Of a stretch of DNA of 64,000 nucleotides, positions 24,240 to 33,475 are shown piece by piece. Within the stretch, counting starts at the first letter, position 1. Each line of letters opens with the position of its first letter. The position numbers and the translations under genes are program-made. The stretch comes from Paenibacillus algorifonticola (GTDB lineage Bacteria > Bacillota > Bacilli > Paenibacillales > Paenibacillaceae). The notes under the pieces were generated by a model. The model saw only the letters and a program-made list of their open reading frames with translations, was not told where the DNA came from and made no database searches. The DNA is taken from NCBI RefSeq assembly GCF_000971975.1, contig NZ_LAQO01000018.1, positions 124,001 to 188,000 on the forward strand, written 5' to 3'.

Positions 24240-24608
24240 ATGAACATTATCCCTATACCCTCACATTCATTTGGATCAAGTGCATATGTCGCCACTGGCG
24301 ATGGCAAGGAGGATTTCACGATTGCGGCTGCCAAGACGATGGCTGCTGAACTAACGCCGTTTCTGGACGATCTGGCCGGACTTCGCACCAAGCCTTTAGC
24401 GCTTGGAGATTTGGAGGTTTGCGTCATTTCGGGAACGAAACCGATACGATCGGAACAAAAAATAAGGACGGCTATTATAGCCGCCCATCGCGATACCGCG
24501 TCTTCCTTGCCGGGCGGCAGATTTGTCGAGGCTCCTGAGTCTGGCCATCTCGTCATGTTCACCGATCCAGCGATAATCGTTGAAGAAATTTTGAAGATGA
24601 ACAGCTAA
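24240..24608 (+). CDS. Alpha/beta-hydrolase C-terminal fragment, probably truncated
   Basis: A 122-aa product from ATG 24240 (TGGAGGT 4 nt upstream). The second half reads like the end of an alpha/beta hydrolase: a strand VCVISGTKP, then APESGHLVMFTDPAIIVEEIL with the usual catalytic His in SGH. The nucleophile elbow (GxSxG) and most of the core fold are missing, so catalysis is unlikely. It is 52 bp after the large regulator gene and is followed by a strong terminator, so it is probably co-transcribed. Most likely it is a deletion remnant that kept a start and RBS; a genuine small protein is less likely. Confidence 0.55.
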   Translation: MNIIPIPSHSFGSSAYVATGDGKEDFTIAAAKTMAAELTPFLDDLAGLRTKPLALGDLEVCVISGTKPIRSEQKIRTAIIAAHRDTASSLPGGRFVEAPESGHLVMFTDPAIIVEEILKMNS

Positions 24609-24676
24609 GAAGAGCTAACGGGCAGCCTTTCATACTGGATGTGGATGCCACTGTCATTGTTATTTGGATTCACGCG

Positions 24677-24730
24677 AAAAAGCCCTGCTCCAGTGGAATT
24701 TCTTCCATCTGGCGCAGGGCTTTCGTTTTA
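24677..24730. terminator. Strong bidirectional Rho-independent terminator
   Basis: AAAGCCCTGC pairs with GCAGGGCTTT, extended inward by CCAG/CTGG and TGGAA/TTCCA. T-rich tails occur on both sides (CGTTTT on plus, TTTTTCG on minus). It ends the plus-strand unit 19709-24608 and the decayed minus-strand gene at 24737. Confidence 0.85.
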
Positions 24731-24736
24731 AAAGCA

Positions 24737-25226
24737 TTATTGCCCGAGAAAGCTTTGCAGGAAAAACTCAAGCTGATATTCCAAGCTCAATGGATCGTTG
24801 AAATAAAATCCTTTCGCATCGACCTCAAAGACGCGATTGTTTACGAACTAACGACCTCCGAAGACTACACACCATTCCAGTACCCGGAACATTGTGTTCA
24901 GCTTCTGAAATCCCCACGCATCGTCGACGGTCGCGGGAATTACTTTTCTCAATGAGAGGTCGGTTGAAGTGTCAGCACTCGGCTCGCCAAGCGCCAGCCT
25001 AAGGTAACGATCAGCGTTTTTCTCTTACCTTGGCTGCACAGCCAATCCGCCCTGCCAGCACTCCGCAAATCCTCCACTAAATAACCGGTAAAGGTCATCC
25101 CCTCTACTTCAGGTCCATTTAAAATTTGTGCCGCCACTTGTTCAACTTCCAACTTTGAAGGCAGGCACGGATACCGGGCCCCTCAACTGCTGTCGAGGGA
25201 AGAAAACGATGAACGCGCAGTTCCAT
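24737..25226 (-). pseudogene. Decayed radical-SAM activase gene (NrdG-like, 4Fe-4S single-cluster type)
   Basis: From an ATG at 25226 the minus strand reads MELRVHRFLPS then VEGPGIRACL, the hallmark start of NrdG-like 4Fe-4S single-cluster proteins. The expected CxxxCxxC cluster motif is missing. After a frame change come LEVEQVAAQILNGPEVEG and TFTGYLVEDLRSAG, which belong further along in the same family, with the LGGEP segment lost. A further one-base shift in an A-run near 25010 and an in-frame TAG at 24848-24850 interrupt the rest, whose origin I cannot assign. The final stop at 24737 sits just before the bidirectional terminator. Identification of the first half is by motif recognition; the second half may be another gene. 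Confidence 0.5.
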
Positions 25227-25435
25227 TAGCGCTGCTCCAAGCGGCTAACGACCATCGGCTTTTTTGGATAAAATGAAACTCGTCCATTTCTCTTGTTCCT
25301 CCCTTTAATAATCAACGATGCGTCCTGTTCGCTTTGATTCCTTCCCTAATGGGCATTATGGCCAAAAACAGCAAAAAAACACTTGCAAGTTACAGGTGCC
25401 TTTTGCCTAGTATTATGAAACGTTTTAAAATCGCA

Positions 25436-28400
25436 CTAGCTTATAAATCCCGCTGCTTGCAAAAATCTATTCAGCATCACTGCCGCCTGCGCTCTAGTTG
25501 CAGAGTCTTTAGGCGCGAATGCTTGGCCATCCATTCCGGTAATAATCCCTGCTTTAGCGGTCTCGGCAACTGCGGTCTCGGCCCACGGGGAGATCAGATC
25601 CTTATCAGCAAATGCAACCTGCGCCCCGCTATCTACTGGCTCAGTTCCGTCTTTGGAGACAATCGTCAATGCTCTGGCAATCATAACCGCCATCTGTTCC
25701 CGGCTGATCCGCTCATTGGGTCCAAAGCGCTCCGAGGTTAGTCCCTGAACGAGCCCCGCTCTCACTGCTGCTTCTACTTCAGAAGCATACCATGCAGTCG
25801 AGGCTATATCAGTAAAACCTTTATACGCGGAGTCATGCTCTAAAGATATACCCATTGAGCGCACGAGCAAGGAAGCAAATTCAGCCCGTGTAATGCTGTC
25901 ATTTGGTGCAAAACGCTCAGCGGAAATACCATTTACAATGAACCTCGCAGCAAGCTGCTCGACCTCTGCTTTCGCCCAGTGCCCTTGCATGTCAGCAAAA
26001 GAAGGCCCGTCCGTTCTGATTACCGCATAGATGCTTTGATGAGGTGTCCTCATGACGGCCTCCTTGCTGCCATTGTTTCTTGCGCCCAATTGGGTTGGAA
26101 TATACGAAACCTGTCTAGTGACAGGGTCATAATGCACGGCAAACACCAAATCTCCCGCGACTGCCTGTTCAAACACAATGGCTTGAACCATATACATCCC
26201 GCCAAAATCGCCAATGTCCACGGTCTGCCCGTTCGCTTCAGCCGTTACTTGGAAATCAATGACGCTGCCTAGCAGACTGAACCCTTTGTCATTCCCAACC
26301 CGCATAAGCTCATTGCGCACAGTATCGCTGACTTGCTCCATCGTCGAATTGATTTTCAAATCGGATACGGAAACGCCAAGCCGCTTCGCCAGATTCTCCA
26401 AATCAAGTACGCTAGACTTAAGCTGCATGCTGGAGCCTTTTAATTCGACCTCGATTACAGCATTCGGGAAAGACTTCGCAATAGCTGCAATCGATGAAGC
26501 CGGAAGCTGCACCTGAACGGCGCTTTCCTTATTGTCGATTCTGATTAAAATAATCGGGTTCGCCGTGTCCTTTAACTGACCAGCAGCCTGATTCAAAATA
26601 CTTTCCGGGACAATCAGCTTTTGATAATTCGTCCCATCCGGCTTTTTCTCGGTTGCCAGTACAGAAGGAGCAACGATGATCACAACTTTGCCTGACGAAT
26701 CCGTTACAATTTGATAGTTTGGCCGTTCATTAGAAGAAGTCGAGGCTGGATTTTGTGACGGAATCGGTGTTGCCGTTGGAGTAGGGCTTGGTGTTGCACT
26801 CGGTGTTGGCGTTGGTGTCGGGCTTGGCGTAGAATCGCCTATCGCTATCGTCAGCGTCTGATCTGCTCCTCCACTGAATGTAAACGTCAGGCTCGTTGTA
26901 CCGACTGGCTGCGTCATCAAATACGCTTTCAGAATCGTTACTGTGCTGCCTGTTACGGTATAATCCGTTCCTGGAGCGAGCGCTGCTGCGCCGTTAGCAA
27001 TGCTGCTGAGCGTATTCCCGTTAAGCGTCAGCCCCGTTGCCACGTCCATATTTGCCACTTCTCCAGTGTATTTATCGAAGCTGGCAGCCAAGGGGCTGAT
27101 GAGGCTGTCGTTTGGTAGTGGAACAATGTTCACTACTTCTATTTTTTTCACCGTTTCATTGCCCGCCCAATCCTTGGCATGTACCGTATAGCTGCCATTG
27201 CTGGCCACATCAAAGCTTCCGGCAGCCAATATGTCGGTTCCAGCACCCGCAAATGCGGTCGCACCATGATCGCCCGGCAGCCATTTCAAGCTGAACAGCG
27301 AATTGCCAATGCCATAGGTTGACGCGGTGACGTTCAGCGTTATTGGATCATTCGTCTGTGCTGTCGTTGATGGCGTTATAGAAATAACCGGTGCATCCGG
27401 CATCGTCACCTGAAAAGCCAGGTTGCTCGTTGTTCTCGCTAAATAAAAGTCATCACCTGCATAATGTGCAGTGAAGGCGTGAGTGCCCGGTTGCAGCGAC
27501 GAAACAGTTAATGTTGCCGTTCCGTTCGCAGCAAGCGAAGAGGTGCCAAGCAGCAAGCCTCCATCCCTGAACTCTACGTTCCCTGTCGGAGTGTCGAAAT
27601 CACCAATAACGGAAGCGGTCAAAGTAATAGGCTGGAGATAGGTAGACGATGCTACCGACGTTTGCAGCGTTACAGTAGGCTGCAAAAATATTTTTTCAGG
27701 CGTTGCTTGCGCTCCGCTGCCATTTCCCCCATCACCAAGCATATATTGTTTTCCCCACGACCATAAGCGGCCGTCTTGGTCAAGCCCATATGACACTTCA
27801 AAGCCGGCAGTTAGAGAGACGAATTGAAAAGACGTCCCATTATCCGACACGGCTACTTTATGAGGAGCGGAATTAATTGTCGTGCCGTCTCCAAGCTGCC
27901 CTGCAGCATTCATTCCCCATGTCCACATATCACCGTTTTCATCGAGCGCCAGAACATGCTTGTTGCCTCCTGAAACTTGTGCGAACTTCACCGGATTTCC
28001 GCTGTCTAGCACCGGATTTTTCTCTGGGAACCATCTGTCGCCGGAAACTTGTCCATCCCCAAGCTGCCCTTGATCGTTTCCTCCCCAGGTCCATACGTTG
28101 CCGATGTTATCAATGGCTATTATCAGAAACGTACCCGTACCGTAGCCTGCTCCGACTGCGATTGATTGAAATTCGGCTTCCGCCGCGCCATCAAACACCG
28201 ATAATCGCGAGGGCATGTACTGGGAATTGAAAATTTCCCAAATATGCTGCGTCGAATCGATTGCGATACCGTTTTCTTCATTCCCCTCCAGCGTTTCAAA
28301 AACGACAGGATCTCCGTTGCCGTCAGTGAATCCCATTTTAGACGGGACATAAGGATCAGGCGTCCACGTTCTGAAGCCCCATATCCACAGCTTGCCATTG

Positions 28401-28870
28401 CTGTCCAATGCAAGCGAAGTGTAACGCAGGGCGGCGATTTTCTTAAAGGTGACAGCCGTACCGCCGTCCATCACTTCAACCTTGGTCCATACCATCGTAC
28501 TCGCAGTTCCAGTGCCAAGCCCCAATTGACCCTTTCCATTATCTCCTGTCGACCACAGTTGTCCGCTCGTGTCCAAGGCAAGTGCGGAGTCGAAGCTCGG
28601 CTTCACTTCCTTGAACGTCACAGTTGCGCCATTATCCATGACCGTAATCTTTTTGGGAGTATGCGAGGAAACGTTTGTCCCGTCTCCAAATTGACCAGAA
28701 ATGTTGCTGCCCCACGCCCAGATTTGACCGTTTGCATCCAGTGCCATCGTCGTGTTTAGTTGCGAAGCAACGGATGTGAACATCGTGCCGGCTGCATATG
28801 CCTTTGGTGGCAGCAGCATCGGATATACAAATAAAATGACAACCATCATTGCAGCAAGCCATCTTTTCAC
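25436..28870 (-). CDS. Cell-surface protein with RCC1-like repeats, Ig-like domain, Pro-Thr linker and three SLH domains
   Basis: An 1144-aa protein. Signal peptide is 1-26 (AYA-A). RCC1/BNR-like beta-propeller repeats span about 30-400 (LDANGQIWAWGSN, LDTSGQLWSTGDN, LDENGDMWTWGMN). An Ig-like Big_3 domain follows at 400-490, then a second Ig-like region, an X2-like module (about 600-690), a TPTPTP/SPTP linker, a domain also present before the SLH part of the 14439-19241 protein, and three SLH motifs to the end. GTG at 28870 is used with GGGGGA upstream. RCC1 repeats on a bacterial wall protein probably form a seven-bladed propeller for ligand or carbohydrate binding; the ligand is unknown. 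Confidence 0.9.
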   Translation of the reverse strand: MKRWLAAMMVVILFVYPMLLPPKAYAAGTMFTSVASQLNTTMALDANGQIWAWGSNISGQFGDGTNVSSHTPKKITVMDNGATVTFKEVKPSFDSALALDTSGQLWSTGDNGKGQLGLGTGTASTMVWTKVEVMDGGTAVTFKKIAALRYTSLALDSNGKLWIWGFRTWTPDPYVPSKMGFTDGNGDPVVFETLEGNEENGIAIDSTQHIWEIFNSQYMPSRLSVFDGAAEAEFQSIAVGAGYGTGTFLIIAIDNIGNVWTWGGNDQGQLGDGQVSGDRWFPEKNPVLDSGNPVKFAQVSGGNKHVLALDENGDMWTWGMNAAGQLGDGTTINSAPHKVAVSDNGTSFQFVSLTAGFEVSYGLDQDGRLWSWGKQYMLGDGGNGSGAQATPEKIFLQPTVTLQTSVASSTYLQPITLTASVIGDFDTPTGNVEFRDGGLLLGTSSLAANGTATLTVSSLQPGTHAFTAHYAGDDFYLARTTSNLAFQVTMPDAPVISITPSTTAQTNDPITLNVTASTYGIGNSLFSLKWLPGDHGATAFAGAGTDILAAGSFDVASNGSYTVHAKDWAGNETVKKIEVVNIVPLPNDSLISPLAASFDKYTGEVANMDVATGLTLNGNTLSSIANGAAALAPGTDYTVTGSTVTILKAYLMTQPVGTTSLTFTFSGGADQTLTIAIGDSTPSPTPTPTPSATPSPTPTATPIPSQNPASTSSNERPNYQIVTDSSGKVVIIVAPSVLATEKKPDGTNYQKLIVPESILNQAAGQLKDTANPIILIRIDNKESAVQVQLPASSIAAIAKSFPNAVIEVELKGSSMQLKSSVLDLENLAKRLGVSVSDLKINSTMEQVSDTVRNELMRVGNDKGFSLLGSVIDFQVTAEANGQTVDIGDFGGMYMVQAIVFEQAVAGDLVFAVHYDPVTRQVSYIPTQLGARNNGSKEAVMRTPHQSIYAVIRTDGPSFADMQGHWAKAEVEQLAARFIVNGISAERFAPNDSITRAEFASLLVRSMGISLEHDSAYKGFTDIASTAWYASEVEAAVRAGLVQGLTSERFGPNERISREQMAVMIARALTIVSKDGTEPVDSGAQVAFADKDLISPWAETAVAETAKAGIITGMDGQAFAPKDSATRAQAAVMLNRFLQAAGFIS

Positions 28871-29075
28871 AAAAATCCCCCTCGATCATATCGTTATAGC
28901 TTATCACTCAAAATAATGATAGATTCTGACGCTTTAGGCACCATTATATTAAGCTATATTGTATTATTCTGAATAATTCTACCATAAAATCAGAGGGGGA
29001 ATTATATTTTTTAGCTTATTCATTTCGATGTAAATTTCACGCTGTCCACTATATTCTCCTAGTCTTCATCGCGGC

Positions 29076-30248
29076 CTAGTTCCGCTTCGTTCCTCTCGTA
29101 CCAAACTCCTGAATATCCACTTCCACCTCAATGGAAACGGGCATTCGGCTAAAGCGCTCCTCCCAGCCATCCTTTACCCGTTTCCATACCGCAGGCTGCT
29201 TAATGCTGAGGCGCTTGCCGAAATGGGCCACGTCCACTTTATACTGGCGCTGCGTCTTGGCGAGCGCTTTTTCCGCTATTTGCTTAATCTTGGCCGCAGT
29301 AGCCTGCTCCGCACGATTGATGAAATCAGCATCAAATGCGTCGCCAGGAAATGCCCAATCCTCACGCAGCTTGCCTGTTGTCTTAATCTTCACACGAAAA
29401 GAAATGTTGTCACCTTGGACGATAGGCTGAATGCTGGACGTTATCTTCCGTACCTCATAACCAAGCATGGCGCCGCTGTTTGGCTCAACACCCTCCACAA
29501 TGCCATTGGAATGATTGCCTCCAAGCAGCCAATTCACTCCCACCGTCTCGGTTTCGCTGAGAAAGCCGATCATCCGGGCTGTAGTACCCTTAATGACAGC
29601 TCCGCCCGAGAGCTTCGCTCCTTCTGGCGAGCTGGCTGCGCTTTGCATGACAAAGCTGGACTGCCCGGTCAGATGCTCCGACATATTGCCAAGCGTTAGC
29701 GGCGGAGGGATGCGCAGTGTCTTGCGATAATTGTCCGTTAGCTCGCGCAGCTCCAGCGCCGGGGTTTTCGTACTCTTCTGCTGTTGAAAAATATCGCTCG
29801 CCTTTCCATGGGAAAGCACGACCCGGATCGAACGCCTTGTTTCGGTATTACGCAGAAAAAAGTTAATGACATTTTTCAAATCAATCGCTCGCGCCGCTTT
29901 CTCGCTAATTACTATGACTTGCAAATGCTCGTAATTAGGCGGCCTTGCTGATCGGGTAGACAGCTCTCTAATATTATCGAAGACGATCGGCCCTTTACTA
30001 GACATGTTGACGTAATCCTTCTGCACCTTGCTGCTGGTGCTCTCCGAAAACTGGTTGGGCAGTGCAAATTGATGGGTCATGGCGATGATCGGCCTTGCCC
30101 CTTTCTCTTGCTCATCCGGGAAATCGATGCCGATTCCAAGCGCAATGCCCGTTTCCTCGATTTCATTACGATCCCAGCAGCCCGCCAGCAGCAAAGGAAA
30201 TACGATTATGAGCAGCAGGGCAGACCTATTGCGCGCGCTTATTTGCAT
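29076..30248 (-). CDS. Spore germination receptor subunit C (Ger(x)C lipoprotein)
   Basis: A 390-aa lipoprotein with signal peptide and lipobox LAGC (Cys near residue 23) followed by WDRNEIEE, the diagnostic start of GerAC-type proteins. The C-terminal domain carries the usual WKRVKDGWEERFS region. It is the last gene of a three-gene operon and overlaps the permease gene by 23 bp. The product sits on the outer face of the spore inner membrane and completes the germinant receptor with the two membrane subunits upstream. The germinant is unknown. Confidence 0.93.
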   Translation of the reverse strand: MQISARNRSALLLIIVFPLLLAGCWDRNEIEETGIALGIGIDFPDEQEKGARPIIAMTHQFALPNQFSESTSSKVQKDYVNMSSKGPIVFDNIRELSTRSARPPNYEHLQVIVISEKAARAIDLKNVINFFLRNTETRRSIRVVLSHGKASDIFQQQKSTKTPALELRELTDNYRKTLRIPPPLTLGNMSEHLTGQSSFVMQSAASSPEGAKLSGGAVIKGTTARMIGFLSETETVGVNWLLGGNHSNGIVEGVEPNSGAMLGYEVRKITSSIQPIVQGDNISFRVKIKTTGKLREDWAFPGDAFDADFINRAEQATAAKIKQIAEKALAKTQRQYKVDVAHFGKRLSIKQPAVWKRVKDGWEERFSRMPVSIEVEVDIQEFGTRGTKRN

Positions 30249-31341
30249 GCTGGGCCCTCCTCACCGCCGCCAAAATCAAAAACATAACGGGAATGATGCC
30301 GAACATGAAAAACGAGGCATAACCGATATAGTCGCCAAGCTTAAACAGCTTGTTCAAATTGCTTGGCCAAATGGCAATCATAAAAATAAGGGGCAAAGAT
30401 AAGTAGGCGAATAGCTGAAACTTTTTGCCCGTCAGCTGTCCAAACCCCAGGCTTCCCCCATAATGGTACAGTACGAAGGCTGTAAACATCGATATGACCC
30501 ACAAAACGGTAAACAAAGACTCGAAGCGCTCGAAAAAACCGCCGGGAAGCTCAATGTTCATCGCTACTGACATCGTTGGCCACGTTACGGTCTGCACTTC
30601 CTCCACCGTTAAGGAGCCAATAGCAACGGCAACGACCAGCGTATAAAGCACTGCCGTCAAACCGATTCCTGCGAAGATTGCCCTGATCGCCTTATGCGGT
30701 TCAGACATGAAGGCGGTCACAAACAGCATCACTTCAAACCCGCTGAAGGACAAAATGGATGGCTTGATTCCTTTCAGCACCGGCGCAAATCCCTCCCCCA
30801 ATACCGGACGCAAATTGTCCAGCTCAAAGTCCCTAAAGCTGAAAATGATAAAAACAACCATAATCAAGATAATAATCGGCAAAAAAAGCTCTATTAGCTG
30901 CGCGATCGCGTTGATCCCCGCCGTCGTCATATAGATGGCAACCCCCATAAACGTGAGCATGATAATGACGATCGGCGTTTTATCCAGCAAATACATGCGC
31001 ACAACCTCCCCCATGACACGCAGCAAGTAGCCGGCAGAAAAAATATAATACAAGCACATCCCTGCTCCAATGCAGGCTCCGATCCATTTGCCCACAATTT
31101 CCTGGCTGTATTGATAATAGGTCCGGCCGGGAAAGCGCTGGCTAAGCTTTACGACAACAAAGCCGCACAGCATAGCCAGTATGCCGCTAAGCAGAACGGA
31201 CAGCCATCCGTCTGGCGTTTCCACACTTTTGGCTATGCTTTGCGGCAGCACCAGAATGCCTGTGCCGATCATTGCTTTTGCAGTCATCATGGCCGCTTGC
31301 GTAGCGGTAATGGAGTCCTTGCTCCTATCATTTGTCTTCAT
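30226..31341 (-). CDS. Spore germination receptor subunit B (GerAB/ArcD/ProY permease family)
   Basis: A 371-aa protein of the amino-acid permease-like endospore germination family with about ten membrane helices and the typical start ATQAAMMTAKAMIGTGILVLP. In related receptors this subunit binds the amino-acid germinant. It starts 18 bp after subunit A and overlaps subunit C. Confidence 0.93.
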   Translation of the reverse strand: MKTNDRSKDSITATQAAMMTAKAMIGTGILVLPQSIAKSVETPDGWLSVLLSGILAMLCGFVVVKLSQRFPGRTYYQYSQEIVGKWIGACIGAGMCLYYIFSAGYLLRVMGEVVRMYLLDKTPIVIIMLTFMGVAIYMTTAGINAIAQLIELFLPIIILIMVVFIIFSFRDFELDNLRPVLGEGFAPVLKGIKPSILSFSGFEVMLFVTAFMSEPHKAIRAIFAGIGLTAVLYTLVVAVAIGSLTVEEVQTVTWPTMSVAMNIELPGGFFERFESLFTVLWVISMFTAFVLYHYGGSLGFGQLTGKKFQLFAYLSLPLIFMIAIWPSNLNKLFKLGDYIGYASFFMFGIIPVMFLILAAVRRAQHANKRAQ

Positions 31342-31359
31342 CCTGCATTCCCCTTGTCT

Positions 31360-32829
31360 CTATTTCTGCCGCTTGTCGTCCTGAGGGCTGACCATTGCGG
31401 GACGCCGTTTCAACATATGGAGCGGAAAGCGGAGGAAAAGGTCCTTCCATTGTGAAGGATGCGCTGGCACAAACGGCGAGAGGTAAGGTACACCGAAGCT
31501 TTTAAGCCTGGTCATATGAACGGTAATTAAAATATAAAACAAAATGACCCCATAAAGGCCCAGCACCGCAGCCGCCATCATCATGCCAAAGCGCAAAATG
31601 CGAATCGCCAGACCCGCGCCATACTGCGGAAAAGCAAACGAGGATATCGCCGTCAGCGCCACGACGATGACCATAATCGGGCTTACAATTGCGGCCTGTA
31701 CAGCGGCTTGCCCGATGACAAGTCCTCCGACGATGCCAACCGCTTGTCCAATCGGCTTCGGCAGCCGCAGCCCCGCCTCGCGCAAAATTTCAAGCGTAAT
31801 TTCCATAATGAGCGCTTCTACGATAGAGGGAAACGGTACGCCCTCTCTGCCTGCCGCAATCGATATAGCCAGCTTCGTTGGAATGAGTCCATGATTATAG
31901 GAAATAAGAGCAATATACAGCGAAGGCAGGAACAAGGCGATAAAAGCTGCCCCATAGCGCAGCAGCCGGATAAGCGAGGAAGGCAGCCAGCGCTCATAAT
32001 AATCCTCTGGCGAGCTCATCATCATCGCAAACGTTACTGGCACAATAAGGACAATTGGGGTTCCATCGATTAAAATGGCGACCCTTCCTTCCATTAAGGC
32101 GCCTGCCACCCGGTCCGGCCGTTCCGTATTTTGCACCTGAGGAAACGGGGACATCCTATTATCTTCAACCAGCTGCTCGATATAACCAGACTCCAGCACT
32201 TCATCAATATCAATTTGCTTCAGCCTGCTTCTGGTTTCCTCCACAAGCGCTTCGTTCGTGAGGCCTTTAATGTACAGCACAGCAACATCAGTCTGCGAGC
32301 GCCTGCCGATTTTGTACATTTCCATCGTGAAGCTCGGATCCTTAATGCGGCGGCGGAGCATCGCTGTATTGCTGCGCAACGTTTCGGTGAAGCCGTCCCG
32401 CGGCCCGCGCACGACCGCTTCCGAAACCGGCTCCTCAATCGAGCGGCGCTCCCAGCCATGAGTGTCAATGACGATCGCCGTATGTGTGCCATCAATCAAC
32501 AATACGGTGTTGCCGGACAGCACCTCCATGACACAAACAGCAAGCTGATTTTGCTCCTTCACCTCGCCTGCCGAAATAATCGCCTCGGCTGCCGCCGTCC
32601 TTCTGTCATATTCGGCAGCGTTTTTCGCCAGATGCATAAGCGGCTTGAGCACTTGTTCATGAATCATCAGCTTGTCGACCAAACCATCAATGTATATAAG
32701 CGCAGCCTGAAAGGCCAGATCGCCCATACAGAACGACCGGATCACGACATCCGGGCTATGCCCGATCTGCTTTCTGATTTCCTCCACATTATGGTGAAGC
32801 TCTTTGGACAGCTGCGTGTCATCCATCAT
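31360..32829 (-). CDS. Spore germination receptor subunit A (GerA family)
   Basis: A 489-aa GerAA-type protein: a soluble N-terminal domain (DVVIRSFCMGDLAFQAALIYIDGL), the family motif around ESGYIEQLVEDNRMSPFPQVQNTERPD split over residues 210-240, EGRVAILIDGTP, then membrane helices including the FPSIVEALIMEITLEILREAGLR segment and PKPIGQAVGIVGGLVIGQAAV. It is the first gene of the operon, with GGAG 11 nt upstream of the ATG pair. A forespore sigma-G promoter is expected, but I cannot place one with confidence in 32830-33000. Confidence 0.93.
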   Translation of the reverse strand: MMDDTQLSKELHHNVEEIRKQIGHSPDVVIRSFCMGDLAFQAALIYIDGLVDKLMIHEQVLKPLMHLAKNAAEYDRRTAAAEAIISAGEVKEQNQLAVCVMEVLSGNTVLLIDGTHTAIVIDTHGWERRSIEEPVSEAVVRGPRDGFTETLRSNTAMLRRRIKDPSFTMEMYKIGRRSQTDVAVLYIKGLTNEALVEETRSRLKQIDIDEVLESGYIEQLVEDNRMSPFPQVQNTERPDRVAGALMEGRVAILIDGTPIVLIVPVTFAMMMSSPEDYYERWLPSSLIRLLRYGAAFIALFLPSLYIALISYNHGLIPTKLAISIAAGREGVPFPSIVEALIMEITLEILREAGLRLPKPIGQAVGIVGGLVIGQAAVQAAIVSPIMVIVVALTAISSFAFPQYGAGLAIRILRFGMMMAAAVLGLYGVILFYILITVHMTRLKSFGVPYLSPFVPAHPSQWKDLFLRFPLHMLKRRPAMVSPQDDKRQK

Positions 32830-32966
32830 GATCGGCTAGCTCCTTTATCTGCAAATATTCGAGAATAGTCGAGGTTAGTTTTACCCAATAAGTGGATTTC
32901 GATGCAAGTGGAAGGTGCCGGGCACAGCGCTCCCTTATAAAAAAAGGAGCATTCCAAATGTTGTGC

Positions 32967-32972
32967 TATAAT
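32967..32972 (+). promoter_or_regulatory. Extended -10 promoter for the L7/L12-like membrane protein gene
   Basis: TGCTATAAT (TG plus one base plus a perfect TATAAT) lies 30 bp before the GTG start. The -35 region is poor, as is usual for extended -10 promoters. A palindrome-like AT-rich block lies just upstream. Confidence 0.5.
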
Positions 32973-33002
32973 GAATAATCATACAAGAAGGAGGGATTTC
33001 AA

Positions 33003-33347
33003 GTGGAGACTGTGGAAATAATCGCTGTCAGCGCCTTAATCCTGTCACTCCTGCTTCTGCTGAAAGTATTCAGCCTGCAGAGGCAGCTTAATGAAATCAA
33101 ATCGGAGCTTCAATGGACAATCAGCCGGGAGGGAATGGCAGGCTTACCGCGGCCAAACCTGACTACGCCTCCCTCATCACCGGGTATGCCCCATGTCAGC
33201 TCCTCTGCAAATATAGATGAACGATTGCTTATGCTGATTGCCGCAGGAAAAAGGATTCAGGCGATCAAGGAATACCGGGAAGTAAGCGATGTTGGCCTAA
33301 AGGAAGCCAAGGACTACGTCGATGATTTGGAGCGGAGGCAGTATTGA
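33003..33347 (+). CDS. Membrane-anchored protein with ribosomal L7/L12 C-terminal-like domain
   Basis: A 114-aa protein starting at GTG 33003 (AAGGAGGG 8 nt upstream). An N-terminal membrane helix (residues 5-22, IIAVSALILSLLLLLKVF) is followed by a short coiled region and a Pro/Ser-rich linker. The C-terminal segment has IQAIKEYREVSDVGLKEAK, the helix-turn pattern of the L7/L12 C-terminal domain. The family is common in actinobacteria and bacilli outside the ribosome; the function is unknown. Confidence 0.75.
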   Translation: METVEIIAVSALILSLLLLLKVFSLQRQLNEIKSELQWTISREGMAGLPRPNLTTPPSSPGMPHVSSSANIDERLLMLIAAGKRIQAIKEYREVSDVGLKEAKDYVDDLERRQY

Positions 33348-33475
33348 TCTGCTTCATTTCCATCCTTCACTCCTCTTTTCCAATTTTGAATCTTTAGTGT
33401 CTATCCTATTTCACTACCCTCATAAAGTGGTAGAATAGAGTATTCCGTTCAAAATATAAATGAGGAGCATAACAA

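Noticed and set aside
24641..24955. Plus-strand frame of 104 codons
   Set aside because: It runs straight through a strong terminator hairpin at 24677-24730, has no ribosome site, and the opposite strand carries better coding signal (radical-SAM remnant).
24737..25226. Maturase for the NHLP peptides
   Set aside because: The radical-SAM remnant resembles NrdG-type activases rather than peptide-modifying enzymes, is broken, and lies about 20 kb from the precursors.
32830..33000. Sigma-G promoter for the germination operon
   Set aside because: No pair of boxes with the right spacing could be placed convincingly.
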